Source of the DNA: Gadus chalcogrammus
Lineage: Eukaryota > Chordata > Actinopteri > Gadiformes > Gadidae
Direction of reading: 5' to 3'
Length of the DNA: 64,000 nt
Assembly (NCBI RefSeq): GCF_026213295.1
Contig: NC_079412.1
Location: forward strand, 12,235,347-12,299,346
Shown here: positions 1-41,097 of the stretch, piece after piece
Layout of the letters: the number at the start of each line of letters is the position of its first letter
Numbering within the stretch: position 1 is the first letter of the stretch
The notes under the pieces: generated by a model
Database searches by the model: none
Told to the model about the DNA's origin: nothing
The model's input: the letters and a program-made list of their open reading frames with translations, nothing else
Translations under genes and position numbers: made by a program

Positions 1-1479
1 AACCATGCCTTTGTCCTACGGTGGCAGCGACAGAACTGGGTGCACTACTAAAAAGCCAACCAGCTGGGAAAGGACTTTTTTTGCAAAAGAAAATACAGAA
101 GGGCAGTTCAAAACAAAAGGATGAAAACGAAAAGCCTCTTAAGTATGTGGAAACCATTTGCCATCTCCGTCCATCAGATGATATTGTATAGAGTAAGTTA
201 TAACAATAATAATTGAATAGAGAGGAGTTCACTCTGTGGGAAACCCACGCTCAGTAGCAACACATAAGAGAACAACACTACCTAAATTGTCGCTATGCGG
301 TGGAACTATGGTCATTACCACAATAAAATGGATGAGGCACAGATACTGTCTAACAGATACTGTATATCATCCACCTAATTATCTATTCTCTTATAAGCCT
401 ATGTAGTTCTTTCTACTCCCGTCTTACCACATGTTTAAAGTCGAGAGACACAGGAGGACTTGAGCCTTAACATAAAAATATATATAATAATAAGATCATG
501 AAAACATGATGGTGCAAACATACAAAAATGTAAGCCACTTACCCGAGGTTCCAACAGGCAGATATTCTAGCTCCTGAATAGGCTAGTAGATTGTTCATAA
601 CTTGATACAACTGGCTTTCCACTGTAGACTTTATTTAAACTATTATTATTGCAAGTAAGCACACATCATGTACACATACTCAGGCACGTTCTACCCCTAC
701 TCGACTAGTAAAACTATTTAGTCATTGAAAGAGGGGAGGAGAGAGAGAAGAAACATAACTCAACTATGTTTTGGTTTCTATTCTGTCAATTAAGCACCAA
801 CGAGCGAGAGAGCGGGAGAGAGAGAGGGAGAGATAAAGAACTATCAACGCTGACCAGTAAGTTTGGAAACGAAACTGCTACGGGCTCGCCCTCTTTGCAT
901 GTCCAGCCCTCCCCCTGGTAGACTAGCCAACAAATGTAAGAGGATAACCTATCCTCCAGATTATGTTCGTTAGGCGATATTAATAGCAACAGGTTAGAGC
1001 TAGACCTTCCCAGTCCAGGCCTCAACACACGCACACACTCTTAAACACACAGAAAAGCACCAAGCATGGCTCGTCTATCAGTGACAGTCCCTGTCACAAT
1101 ATCTTGCTGAAAAAGAACAGAGGCAGCGGTCATGAAACAGCTTATGATATAGCTCATACAGACCAAAGGTAAGAATATGCAGCTTGAAAGAAAGCCAAAA
1201 AGGCCAGGGCTTCTTGGAAATTCTGAGTAAAAATGGAATACAAGGTAGAAGACAGAAGGAATGCTAAAGGGAAAGGCAAGGCACGATTCCCCTGTAGAGA
1301 CTCAATGTGCCTGACAGCAGCCTGGAAACATCCACAAGCAGACAAACACGGCTACACACACGCAGAGTTCTGCCCCGCCCTTGCTCAACACATACTGGGC
1401 AGTGGGGAAATAAACAGCATGATGAAACTGAACACTGCCTCAACCTCTCTATTAACTGACACACGCACACATATACATA

Positions 1480-1504
1480 CACACACACACACACACACAC
1501 ACAC
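1480..1504. repeat. Short (AC)n repeat
   Basis: About 12 AC copies in downstream flank. Confidence 0.9.
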
Positions 1505-4500
1505 CCGAGAGGCTAAACGGTACAGACGAAAAGATTAGCGCCAGCCTCAGTTCTTAACAAATAAGTTAAAACCAAACCCCTGTTAAAGACCACAGTTTAG
1601 CTACCATGTCAACAAGGGTACTAGGCGCCATGTAGATTTGCTGATTTTCTGTCCTCAGTACGCAGTAACCATGTGCTACCAACCTACTTCCTAGAAGGCA
1701 GTGATCCTTTGCGCTGAATCGACTATCATGCTGAGAAAAAGATAAATGTGTAAACTATTTAAAAGGTCAATACTACTTTAGACCATCTTTAGGCAAATAG
1801 TGTCACACACAACTTGGATTGAAGTCCATGGTGGATTGCAATGCTGAACTGATAAAGTGGAAAAAAAATAAGTGTTACATATTGTATCATGCAGATAAAT
1901 GAGCAACCCAATGTATAGGCTTGGTTGAATTTGGAATCACCTTCCTAAATGTGTAGTTATTTAAGTGAACATGTACTGCGGTTAGTGCAACGCTATATTA
2001 ATTATATGGTAGACCCCTTAAACTAACTGAACTTCAGAGGGCCAAGAATATTATTTAAAATGATGTATTCAAAACGTATGTTTTAGCGTCCTCCATTTAA
2101 GATGTGTTGTAATGCCATCTGAACTACACAGATTGACAGTTTATACTACAGGTTTATGTACATGATAGAGCTATGTTGTAACACCCTCTTGTGGCACAAA
2201 GTGCATCACGGACAGCTAGAGGAATTCTGTTAGTTTACCTCTTAAATACGTACCATTACTGATCTTTGATGTTACAGACACGCGTTAGGATTAATGATGA
2301 CATTTACTAGACTTTAATTTAAGTGCAATATATATTATGCCATTAGGTCTCGAGCAGTAAATGGGGTGTATTCATATCCTACAAGCGGAATAACTGGTTA
2401 TTCATCTTACAAATGCCCCAACAATGCCCAGCTACTGCGTCTAACACATAATTATTGGATTGTTTCCGGGGAATGTGTGACAGGAAACGAAACTAGATAC
2501 AGGCCTACAGTACAACACTAAAACCACATGCCGAATGTGTATTCCCCATTAAATATTGTAATAACAAAGCCAGAAAGACTGTACGCCACGTGTAGTAATC
2601 TCCAATGTCAACTAATCAGTAGATATTCATGGACCATGTATAGTATTGTCTACATGTTAACGTCATGCCTTCCATTACAAGCACTACACGATGCTATTTG
2701 GCTGACTTGGTAGCACATTGGGAGGTCGTGGTTCTATGAATAATGTCTCTGCGGGAAAATGTGAAAATAAAAATAAAACCAACAGTCCCCTGGCTGGATG
2801 TAGCTACATTGGTAAAACGTGTTTACCTATTAGATACTGCCGAAGCTTTTTCTTCGGTCTCCATTTTTGAGACACTTCCTTCTCTGCAGACGGCAGACAT
2901 TGTTGTTTCATTATTGACAATCAGCTGTTCAGAGGTTAACGCTAAAGCATTATGGGGAATGTAGTTATATTAAATATTCACATCGTTATAGCTAACGGAC
3001 CACCAACTCGACGTGGACTCCCGTTCCCAGAACTCCCAGGTTTTTTTGGCTCTCTTTAAAACGAGTACAATATTCATAATCATATAAGGACCTGTGCCCA
3101 CTGCCGACGACACGTTGTAAAACAATTCGGCCTCGTGTTAATATATTGTTGTCATAATATAGTTTTATGCTAGCATTTGGTTTGATTGTTTAATAATTGT
3201 TAAACATGTTCGACCTTGAGGGACTTCTGATAAAGTTTAACAAATTGAACATAAAATAGTATATTTATTTATTTGTAAACATATCTATATATGGGCTTAC
3301 CCTATTTTATTTTGAGCCAATAATATGTAGAGCAAAAAACAAAACAGAAATTTAGTCAACAACATTTTATTAAGTAGTCGAGGGTTATTAATGCACATGA
3401 AATACAACATGTTTGGGGGAAATGTAAGCTTAGAATTAAAGGATGTGTGTTTTCACCTCAATGTTAGATACGACACAACCTAATTTCTTATATGGAAACC
3501 TTAAATACAAACAGAAGATCATTAGTTTCATTTCACCTGTAACCTACATACCAATGGCAGTTAGTCTACAACATTTCTTTAACTCATGTCTTTGAACTCA
3601 ATATATATTTATATCCTAAATCAAACAATGTCTTACAATATGGGTGGATGTCATTTTCTACATTTAACATAGGCTGGCTTCTAAATTAACTACGCTTGTT
3701 TAGAGTAAATGGAAGGATCTGACTCTAAGGGGATCTAAAATATGTAACCAGTGTTGGAAAGATAACGTTGCTGACAAAGGGAAGACACTTGAGCCTGCAG
3801 TTTTCCCAGGTACAAAAGTCACACGACAGAGTCCAGGTAACTATGAAGCTCCAACAACACTCCTATTTCAAGCCTATTTCATGGGATAGTAAGTGCACTA
3901 AATACAGAAACAAACACGCATACATACCTCTTGTCCCATATTGGATATAAGGAATTGTTGATGTGTTTTCATTGTGTATATGGAGACAAAATGCAAGTGA
4001 TGTGTATCCCATAATTGAAAAAAAAAAAAGAACAATGTATGCCAACATATAGGCCTACATAGATGTTTGTGGACATATTTTTCTCAATAACATTTTTTTC
4101 TTCAAATATATGTAAAAGCATTTTCAAAGCAAACAAACAGAAGCAGGAAAGTGAAAAAAAAGCTATACAATTGTTGAGAATACATACATCGATATCAAAA
4201 TATCAGCAAGCCAACAAAACCAGCTAAATATGGTGTATTGCTGTATTCTCTAGACATGTTGCAGTTAGCTCATACTGCGGGATAAGTGTTTTCCCAATAA
4301 TAGGAAGACAAATAGTAAAGGGAGTGACAAAATAGAAAATATCCACTGATAAAAGCAGTGCTAAACTATCATATTGCAACACCAAAGCTTGTTAGGTAAA
4401 CATTTTCAATGTGACGTAGTCAATGAAACGAATAACAAGCAACTGATAAAATGATGTTTGTGCCACAGCTCAACCCTCCTGGAGGAAGTGCTACCATTTC

Positions 4501-4983
4501 CTCGCATCCAGTCATTGTAAAGGTGCCAACTCGCTTGCTAGCACAGCTCGGTGTCCAAGTTTTGGACAGTTCGATTAGGGTCAGAGGACCATCAGTGCTT
4601 CTCTTAACTTCCCTTCTCCAGTAGTCCACCCTGGATATATGGGGAACGCCCATCCTAGTACAGACAGACACATGCATAATTCCCCCCCTCCCCCCTTCCT
4701 GAATAAACCCCATTGGTGGATTCAAGCTGGCGGTATTCAGTAAAAAATTGTTATGTTTCAACGTAAAGTCTATGGTGCCACCACATGGTGATATCACCTG
4801 GGGTATAGATACATGTCTCCAAAATAAATCATGTTGCTTATTGTTCTAGTTGGATGCAATCCCATAATTATTTGTGATTATCGGATTGTAGTAAGATGAC
4901 AATGTGGCAAGATGAACTAGTGGACTGCCTGAGCAGGACCAGATCTTTGCAGCAGTCCTTAAGGTAGAGTGGCAAGTAAAGCA

Positions 4984-5080
4984 CCCATAATGCATCTCAC
5001 TAGAAGGTTCTCAGTCCTCCCCTCCTCCCATAATGCTTATCACTAGAAGGTTCTCAGTCCTCCCCTCTTCCCATAATGCT
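4984..5080. repeat. 43-bp tandem duplication plus partial third copy
   Basis: The unit begins CCCATAATGC at 4984, 5027 and 5070 and contains ACTAGAAGGTTCTCAGTCCT. The first two copies are nearly identical and the third is truncated. Confidence 0.9.
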
Positions 5081-6834
5081 AACCGAATGCTACCTAGGTA
5101 ATACACACAATATAAAATAGACTTATAACCTGTCAACAAGCTCTCCTTTTTTAGTACGCAAGCTATTATTTAATACGGACATACACAGTACATACAACTG
5201 TGGATTCAAGTATCTGCTTCAAAGTTTTCGAGTCAAAATAGCATATTCGGATTGCACTCAATAGGCTTTATCGATAAATTAAATTCCTTTAATAGAACTT
5301 AGATAATTTACTATCAACTGTTAGAGATCAGTTATGGCTTTGTATGTATGGTCACGTTGGATCAGATAACAACTACAAATAGTTGAACAAGCCTCTCATT
5401 ACCAATCCAAATAAATGTTTTAAACTCTAGTTTAGATTTATAAGCGTAAGACAGCCTTTCTTCTGCCTCTTACAGCCACTGCGTTAGGTTGGATACTCTA
5501 GGAGTGCAAAAATACAAAAAAAGGAAGCGGGTGGGGTTAAGGGTTAAAGTGCAAGAAAATCGTTTTTACCAACAAGGAATTGATTTATAATATACATAAT
5601 ATTTGAATATTTCGCAAATCGTTCTTTTGTCTCATAAAATATTATGAACTTCAACCACTCTACAAAAGATAATAGCAACTCTTTGATTTAAGCAAAAGGA
5701 CTAGTAGCCAAGGGTATTAAGCCGCACATAAAATGGTGGCATCTCATTTGATTGTGCTGCAATGGTGCAACAGGCCTTTCTCATGATTGCTTCTTCTATC
5801 TGTATTTCTATTTCCAACCACTCTTGGACCATAAACATACAATTAATATTAGGTATAGTCAGTCAAATAATATATTAATGTAATTTTAACATACTCTAAT
5901 GCCTTGCCGGGGGACGTCTTAAATGCTTTAGCTTCATCCACCAGAACCATGAAACAAAGCCCGAAACTCATGGTCATCACTGTAACGCCGTATACCGTTC
6001 ACGCTGTGGGTTAAAATGTCATTCCAAACATGTATGTCGTTGAAGTGAAATAAAATCTGACAAACCGAAAAAGAAAGCATAGCAAAATAGGTAGATAAGA
6101 TGATTAACAACTCACAACAGGCTTACATTTAACTTGATATTTGGTTGTTAGAAATCATAAGAAATAAAAGGCAAAAGCTAATTAATGGGAAAAAGCTCAA
6201 AATAAATCAAGATCAATACAACATTGCACTGAGCACACACGCAAAATAATTCAGATTGCTTATGAGCTAATTTGACCTGTTGGCTTCGAAAAAGTATAGA
6301 TGGCATCATTGCTTTGAGTATATAGATATATAAGTATAGATATTGTTTTATGTACAGTACAGTATATCTGGACAAAGGGGAAAACACTATGAGTAAATGA
6401 TCTCACCATGCTAATAGAATATCCTGTTAAAAATCTCTCAAAACACAACAACCTAAAGACCTGTAGATAGAATTACACTCACTTAATTTGGAACACTATT
6501 CTAGTAAAAAAAAGAGAGAAAGAAAAAACGATTCATGTAGAAATTAGTAATTTGTCAATGTTTACAATCAACATGGGTTGTGAGTAGAACAAATTAAACA
6601 TTTCCCTTTAAATGGAGGCTGGAAATTGAATGGATAAACAAAAGAAAACACTATGGTTAAGTTTGTTTATATTATAGTAACTGTTTAAAAGTAATTCTCA
6701 GTCCCTATGTAATGATTTACTCCTTGTTGGTTGACCTAATGATCTTCTCCGTGCCAAGTCCTTGTGGCATTCGCAGGGTCTTTAAAAATCCTGTTAAAGT
6801 ATAAACGGTTCGGCAATCCGCTTAAAAAGCAGTA

Positions 6835-34012
<27,178 letters not shown>

Positions 34013-35221
34013 CTTCCAACGCCAAGGGTGGGGGGGGTCGGAAGTGAAGTGGGGGTCAGACAGACGGAGAAAAAGAAAATTACTATACAGAGATTGCCGT
34101 GGGTCTCAGCTGCATCTCATCGATTATTTTACGGCACTGCCTGATAGAACATCATTAGAAAGGCCTGTCGATCGCAGTATATGACAGAACATTATTGCGC
34201 TGTAAATTCTGTGCCACTCATCCCTGGGCTAAATATGTTATTGGACAGGAGATGATCTGGGTTGAGACACAGACGTATCATTTGAAGTGGTAATGAGGTC
34301 TTGACCTTCAATACAAATCAATACCCTCACGTACGCGCACACTCCATGTTCTGCCATTCAGAAGCCGGGATGGAGTGGAGAGAGGGCGGTAATAACTGAG
34401 GACATGCTTACTTTCCTGAGTCATCTGGAGGTACACATGCCTTCTTTATGTATTACAGTGTAGTAAAATGTAAAAAAATAGTTCATTACATTAAATGTTT
34501 GTTGAAGGCATTAATTACTCCAGCTCCATCACTTCGTCGCAACGCAACTGATTGTTGTTCACTGTGGTTTGAGAAAGTCATGCATGCATCTATTATGCAC
34601 TCTATGATTTAATCCACAACGAATCCTTGCAGACTGCAAACTATGCCTGACCCGTAATGCTTAACATGGGGCAGCCTATTAATATGATAGACGGACGGCA
34701 TTTGTTGATTAAGAATTGATAAACAAACCAACATGCTTCCTCTTAGCAAACATTAATATATCCTCCTAAAGACCAACACCACACAAAAAGTCAAACATTA
34801 GAGAGCTAAAGGACCTACAAACAGGCCACTATATTGCAGACTGGATGAGAAGGGATGTTCCCTCAAGGTTGCAGTGTACTGTACTACTCACAGTTGATTT
34901 GATGATGACCCAAAGTCAGTTGCACTCAGTGTTTGTTCCAAATCTGACATGACTTTTTATGGGAATGCAGAAACATCTAGTAGGCGTCCTACACAGACCA
35001 GAGTTCATGCCCCACATTCTGTACACAAAAGTCTCTTCCTGAAAACCTCCATGAAGTAACTTGTGCAGAGAAATGTATGCAGTTTCCTAGATGGCTAGGC
35101 TACTGTCCTTATATAAATCAGAACAACACACATTCATCTATAATCTAGATTATATATGTAGGCCACTCTGTAGTGGGAATGTGGTCACAACGTACGTGCG
35201 TGTCAAGAAAGCCACACCTAC
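34013..35221 (-). other. znf512b: Probable znf512b 5' UTR intron
   Basis: Non-coding stretch between the candidate UTR donor at 35221 and the candidate acceptor at 34013. No repeat or open frame of note. Confidence 0.4.
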
Positions 35222-35470
35222 CTGAACTGTTGGGAGTCCCCCAGCACAGGCGGCAGGGCAGCCGGGTCACCCACGTGGGGGTCAGGCGATAGGCAGCTCG
35301 CAGTAGGCGTTTTCCTCAACGTTAAGTTACATGGCAATCACACACACACCTGCCGAGCTTCGCGGCACGCCGGTCCGGCTGGGTGGCTTTAAAAAGAGGC
35401 AGACAGTCGTCATTGTCGTCGTATCCCAGCGCTTTGAAAACGAGACAGTCGCGACAACCGAAAAGAGCAC
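35222..35470 (-). promoter_or_regulatory. znf512b: Probable znf512b 5' UTR exon and promoter region
   Basis: A strong minus-strand donor TTCAG|GTAGGT at 35222|35221 ends a GC- and CpG-richer segment about 1.2 kb upstream of the coding start. It contains a CACGTG E-box (about 35270-35276). It also holds a short upstream reading frame beginning ATGACGACTG, which runs 28 codons and stops before the donor. Transcription start and boundaries are inferred, not shown. Confidence 0.4.
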
Positions 35471-37130
35471 GGAAGGAGCGTATCAATAATAATTTATTTA
35501 ATGAGAATATAGCGGATACTTCACCCTATTACCGTTTCAGAATCGTACCCCTTCCCTGCATTAATATGTATACCGCCGTGAGACACGAGTCAGCTCCTCA
35601 CGATTAAAAAATGACCACAAAAGAAAAGATATATCCAAATCATTGAGGGAAATATAAATACGGATGGTTTAATATAGGCAGTGAAGCAAAATGGCGACTT
35701 TATTACGAAGGAGGAGTAAAAAAAAAAATCCTTGCGCTGGCTGGAGCTAAAGGGAGGCACAAAAATATGTTTAGTGCAGTAATTTCGACGACTGCAAGAC
35801 AGTTGCTTAGAGTAAGAGGAAGCAAAGCGAAGGAAAAGGTACAAAAACAAGAAATGCCAGGTCCTTGGGGTTCACTCTGACGGTCCTTACCTCTGGATTA
35901 TTTCGTTGTTTTTTATATCGATATATCCCCTCTGCCGTGTACAGTACTACAGTAGTGTGTGTCGGGTCATGCGCGGATCCACTCCACCTTTGGCAGTTGC
36001 AACTCCAGTCTTAAGGCAACTTGCAAACTCTCGCGTTATTATTACCCACATCGAGCAGATAATATTAGTTGATCGGTCTAATAAACGCATTACTAAACCG
36101 TTTGATGCGGCTCCTTCCGACGTAACGGCGTTGGTTCATGACGAAAAAGGGTCAGCCTCAAATTTCTTAAATCAGCGTCAGAGAACTATTTTAATCTGCT
36201 ATATCCGATCGTCGTGAATTCATCCACTCAGACGCCTGACCATATTTATCAGAGATGATGGATAGACCTATATAATTTAAACCTGATATACCCGTAACGA
36301 TTGATTGTGACCGCCCTATTGTGGATTTAGCCATTCATTGGTCTTGCCTATGAAAAAAAAAAACGTCCTACGGGCTTAAGTCTGTTGACACGATGTCAGA
36401 AGTTGAAAACGATGCTGTTTTGATTGCTTTGCAGAAGGCACATGATGATGCATACAAGTAGACTAAATGACAACATAGGAGCAAGGGATGTTCAGTATGA
36501 TTAACCTACCAGCCTTTAACTGATAAATATAGGATCTGTGTATGTGCGTGTGTGTGTTTGTGTGTCTGTGTTTATGCGTAAATTCGGGCGTATGTACGCG
36601 CACGTGTGTGCGTGGTCACCTATTTTTAAGTAGAATATATTTGCATATATGTCGTCTCGCACGTCATATGAAATTAGACTACATGGAGAAACATCCTCGA
36701 TGAAGTATATATTGACCTTACAAATATCAAGGATTATGCCATTAAAACAAGATTGTTTGACAAGTGCCGGCAGCGTGCCTACTAAAATATTTGAGTATAT
36801 TTGAAACCCTGACCCTAACCCCTCAGAATAGTTGGTTGATTACGATTGTTGACAGTGCCAGTGGAAGTGTAGGCTCAGATGAATTAACCTCACACGACCA
36901 ATTCACGGAATGGAAAGCAAAGTTCAATTGTTAGTAGATAGGTCTACCACCAGTAGGCCTAGCTACCATGAACCACTTCCACAGACCACAGTACATAAAC
37001 GGATGTTGTATTTTTTTTTCTGAACAATCGAACCAAAAACAAAACAAGATATCCGTCTAAATGACAGAGATAGTAAGAACTTTTTAAAATTCCCAAAGCA
37101 GGTTACGAAAACCTCAAAGTACTCTCATGT

Positions 37131-37148
37131 CCCGCAAGGGGGCAGTGC
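37131..37148 (+). promoter_or_regulatory. CTCF-like motif
   Basis: CCCGCAAGGGGGCAGTGC closely fits the CTCF core (CCNCNAGRGGGCAG) and lies between the znf512b promoter and the samd10 3' end. Sequence match only. Confidence 0.5.
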
Positions 37149-37900
37149 TGTCTTTAAATATTGGCGTGACGGCGAACGAAAACTGGGTCCAAGGGCAGGC
37201 CTACAGACCCCTCATCATCATTAAATCCTGCGTGCTGCTCATTAGTGCCCCCATATGAAGTATTGAAGCTTGTCAGACGTTATTTTTTGTAAAGGCTGTT
37301 GATGACTGTTCACTTCTAGGCTACTCAAGATGACAGGTCTTCAATAATATGAAAACAACCAAGGCTCACCGATTCACAAATTCATTGTTTAATCTGGGAT
37401 TAATAATGTGTTGCCTGGTCTTTATTTAAAACCACCAATTGAGCAATTTAAAAAAAGGTCTTGATATTGAAATGTGGCTGTAATAGATGCACTTTTTCAG
37501 TCTGCCCTGCTGCCTCTTCCTCGAGGTGCACGCGTTTATCAGGTGCGCGGCTTTCTTCAATGACTTCCTTCTCCTGGAAAGTGTTTATTGTTTACTTTCA
37601 TCTTGTCAAATAAAACGATCACAGCCACTGGCATCAACACACACGACGATTAAAAAAATATAAAAATATTTAAAATATTTGTATACATTACTGGTAATAA
37701 AGCAAATAGGAAATGACGACATTGTAGACATCAAAATCACACGTCAACGCCTTGTGGAGAAGGTACATAGTCAACAACACCCTTTGTATTCATCCCTGTT
37801 ATATAACCCGCAGTCTCTGATGGTGTACACATCTTCCATGTTATTAACAGGTGAGATGCTTACCGTTTCTCAGTAATTAATCCCAAGTGTGAGTAGTGTT

Positions 37901-38052
<152 letters not shown>

Positions 38053-38904
38053 TGGGGGGGGGTAACTGTGAGTTTGTGTATTTGTGCATGTTTGTGTGTG
38101 CGCCTATATGTTTACAGGCCGTCAAAAGGATTCAGTATTCATCGAGTGACTGGCATGATTCATCGTTCCTGAGTGGCTTTTTATGTTAATTCCAACTTTA
38201 AAAGCTGTTCCTTCATCTTTTGTCGGGGACAGCAGGCCTATGATAGCGATACAGGTATGAATACGTATATTCCACACTAAGGGATTGATAGTGAGAGGGG
38301 TAGGCATAATTTATTAATAAATAAGGCAATGAGAATAGATAACAAACATGAGAGGAGTCGACGGACAGGAGGGTTGGGGTAACAAAAATGGGACGATGAC
38401 ACATCGAAGGAAAGCAGAGGGTTAGAGGAAATAGATGCAGTAACAGTGAGAGGTATTGACATGGACTAGAACAGAATGCACCCAGCAATAGCTTAAATAA
38501 TAAGAACACAGTTACCTGGCGCTGTTGTTCTGAACTGCTTTTTTATATTCATCAATATCAATTTAAATGCCAAAACCATCTGTAGTGTAATAGAAAGAGC
38601 CGTTTTAAAGGAAAAACATATTGTACACAACTCACGGTAAATAAGGGCATAATATGCATGTGGAAAATAATTGCACTGGAGTATCACACTTTTTGTATAC
38701 GTTTATTCTAAAAAGACAGTTTAATTTATTATTATACGATATACGCTTTTATATATCAGATATAATATATATCAGACATTTTCCTCTGTTCCCCTTTGTA
38801 TCACATCCTCTCTAACCAAGTAAAGCGAGACGTTTGGAAATATACATCAGTGTCAAAAAATAAACCATAGAGTGTCTTTTCTTCACTTCCTCGCTAAGAG
38901 TGGT

Positions 38905-39283
38905 TCACTTGCTTAGTCCAAGAAGTCCTTCAATGTATGGATCGATGGGGTTGAATTGATGGGAAGGAGAAGCTTTGACTGGACAAAGCTTCTCGTATTC
39001 TCGCGGTTTGGAACGTGAATGAGACGTCCCCGTTTCCGGCTCACTGTGTTCAGCATTCCTCCGGTTCCTCAGGCAGAGCGTCGTGCCAGCTGCCCTCACA
39101 GTATAGACGGCGTTCTGGGCTTTTGAAAAAAACGAATATAATGATATAACATAAATAATATAACGACATAAACAGAAGGAGAACCTTACAGTGACCGGAG
39201 GGCTTGGAAGATGTACATGCTGCAGTTACTTGATCATTATCATAAGTTGAGCACTTCCTAAACAAGACGCCATTCATTCTGGC
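38905..39283 (-). CDS. Candidate unrecognised two-exon gene (3' part)
   Basis: Two open blocks splice cleanly on the minus strand. Exon A is 39283-39190 (acceptor TTTTTCTGTAGCAG|GCC; first Met at 39277; donor CACT|GTAAGG, phase 1). Exon B is 39119-38905 (acceptor TTTTTTTCAAAAG|CC, phase 1; stop TGA at 38907-38905). From that Met the product is 100 residues, starting MNGVLFRKCSTYDNDQ and ending QFNPIDPYIEGLLGLSK. No signal peptide or known domain is seen, and I do not recognise the family. It lies in the samd10-znf512b intergenic interval on their strand. It could be a real small gene, the 3' end of a larger one, or chance. Phase agreement and good splice signals argue for it; lack of known homology argues against. 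Confidence 0.35.
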
Positions 39284-40508
39284 CTGCTACAGAAAAAGCT
39301 ACTTGATCCACGATAGTGAACAAAAGCAGTCTGCTAGTGGTCTTGGGTTGTCCTCAATGCCATTCTAAATACAAACGTACAGCCACAGTCTACACAGACC
39401 AATGGTTTACATTGTTATAAATTATCTATTGAGTTTCTTCCATTGATTGTTCATAATGTACTGATATACTGCAGGTCATCCAATATACATAGAAGATATC
39501 TGAGTGCTGTGACCAATGAGCACTGTTGTGTTTTATTATATATTTGTTTTATTTAACAATGGACAAAGTGATGCATATTCAAAAATGAAAGTCCTGAGAG
39601 GTTAATGTTAAGGGACCTAATAATGATGACTTGATGATTGATAATGATGATAATTGCAATGAAAATATTATTCAAAGGAAATTAGGAGCTTTTCAACAGC
39701 TAACCCCCCCCCCCCCCCCCCGTATTTTGTGTGTTATTTTTCTAGTTTCTGGAATAAATGTAATCGTGGTGTGGTATGATATGTAATTGTCCTTGATTAA
39801 TAAAACCGCATGTCCAAATCATCTAAATTTCCATGTATTAACGGTTCTAAGAGGTAACATAAAACCACATAGAATGACCTATTGTAGATCTAGCAGCAAA
39901 CCAAAAAAAACTTGGACTTTTTGCCTCTGTAGGGAATTCAACCAGCATCACTTCAGGGTCACCAGTTAGCTCCATCGCAACTGAGATAAAAACACAAAAG
40001 TATTGTCTCTGATAAGATTGGGAATGTGATATGCTCGTATTGTCGCTGGGGATGTGAACCTTACATTGTATCGCTATGTTAATGCACCCCCCCCCCCACC
40101 CCCACCCCTAAACAGGGCTTTGTCTCTGTTTTCTGTGTCTCTAAAGTAGATTGGCCGTGTTGAATGAGAATCCTCTGGTCTGCTTGGCATGAAGTCTATA
40201 GACTTGTCCTCTCCCCTTTCACGCATTGATTCTCCCCTCACATATCTGCACACAACAGCTCCTCCAAGACTCTGGGAGCCGTACTGTGGCAGAGGAGAGG
40301 AAGAGGGCTGCCAACTGGATCAAGGGATGAGCTAAGAGAAGTTTCCAAAGGAGGCTGTGAAGAAGAGAGAGAGAGAGAGAGAGACAGTGAGAAAGTATGA
40401 CAGAGAGAGAGTGAGAGAGGAATACATAATTAAGATTTGAATAGATAAAAGCCTGGTAGTCACAGAGGCTATATCCTAATTTATCACGCTGGCACGGACG
40501 TGCACATA

Positions 40509-40569
40509 TGCACACACACACACACATACACATACACACATGCGTGCGTGTACACACACACACACACTC
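40509..40569. repeat. Interrupted AC repeat
   Basis: Two AC runs separated by TACACATACACACATGCGTG. Confidence 0.88.
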
Positions 40570-40832
40570 ACGCACACATCCACCCTGCCCTCTGTTTAAC
40601 CCCTATTTTCAGCTTCACTTTACAAAGGACAGGCATGGGTCCAGGGCCCTTCAGGGAAATGAGTTGTTTCCCAAGTAATCCCCACAATAAAGTACAAGTG
40701 AACGCCTCAGCAGTAAGTGAGAATACCATGGGGCCGGCAATTAACACTGTGGGGAAAATATGTGCAAGACCCACCAAGCAATACGCATTGTGCCCTTAAC
40801 GACATCACAACATTGGATGAACGTGAATGTAA

Positions 40833-41097
40833 ATGTAAATGGACTGCATTTATATAGCGCTTTTCTAACCATTGGCCACTCAATGCGCTTTACAGTATTG
40901 CCTCACATTCACCATTCACGCACAGACGGCGGAGTCAACCATGCAAGGCGACAGCCAGCTCGTCGGGAGCCAACAGTCAGGGTTAGGTGCCTTGCTCAAG
41001 GCCACCTCGACACTCAGCTAGGAGGAGCCGGGGATCGAACCAACAACCTTCAGGTTACCAGCCAACCCGCTCTACCTCCTGAGCTACTGCCGCCCTT
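40833..41097 (-). mobile_element. tRNA-derived SINE (full-length-looking)
   Basis: On the minus strand the head reads GGGCGGCAGTAGCTCAGGAG, with an A box (TAGCTCAGGAGG) followed by a B box (GGTTCGATCCCC) at tRNA-like spacing. A conserved body and a 3' tail of ACATTT repeats next to ATATAAATGCAGTCC follow. The body resembles a widely dispersed teleost short repeat. Confidence 0.75.

Larger units (their letters stand above)
1..6834. other. Downstream flank of znf512b, no gene recognised
   Basis: AT-rich non-coding sequence containing the znf512b 3' UTR of unknown length. ATTAAA-type signals occur on the minus strand near 5288 and 5167 but cannot be chosen between. No exon of UCKL1 (the next gene in human) was found. 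A 125-codon minus-strand frame at 4797-4420 has no recognisable domain. Local features are a short AC repeat (1480-1504) and a 43-bp tandem repeat (4984-5080). Confidence 0.6.

Noticed and set aside
4420..4797. 125-codon minus-strand frame in the downstream flank
   Set aside because: It has no recognisable domain, no splice partner and an ordinary length for chance; it may be a piece of an unnamed dispersed repeat.
41020..41097. Functional tRNA gene on the minus strand
   Set aside because: A and B boxes are present, but the sequence continues into a SINE body and lacks a complete cloverleaf.
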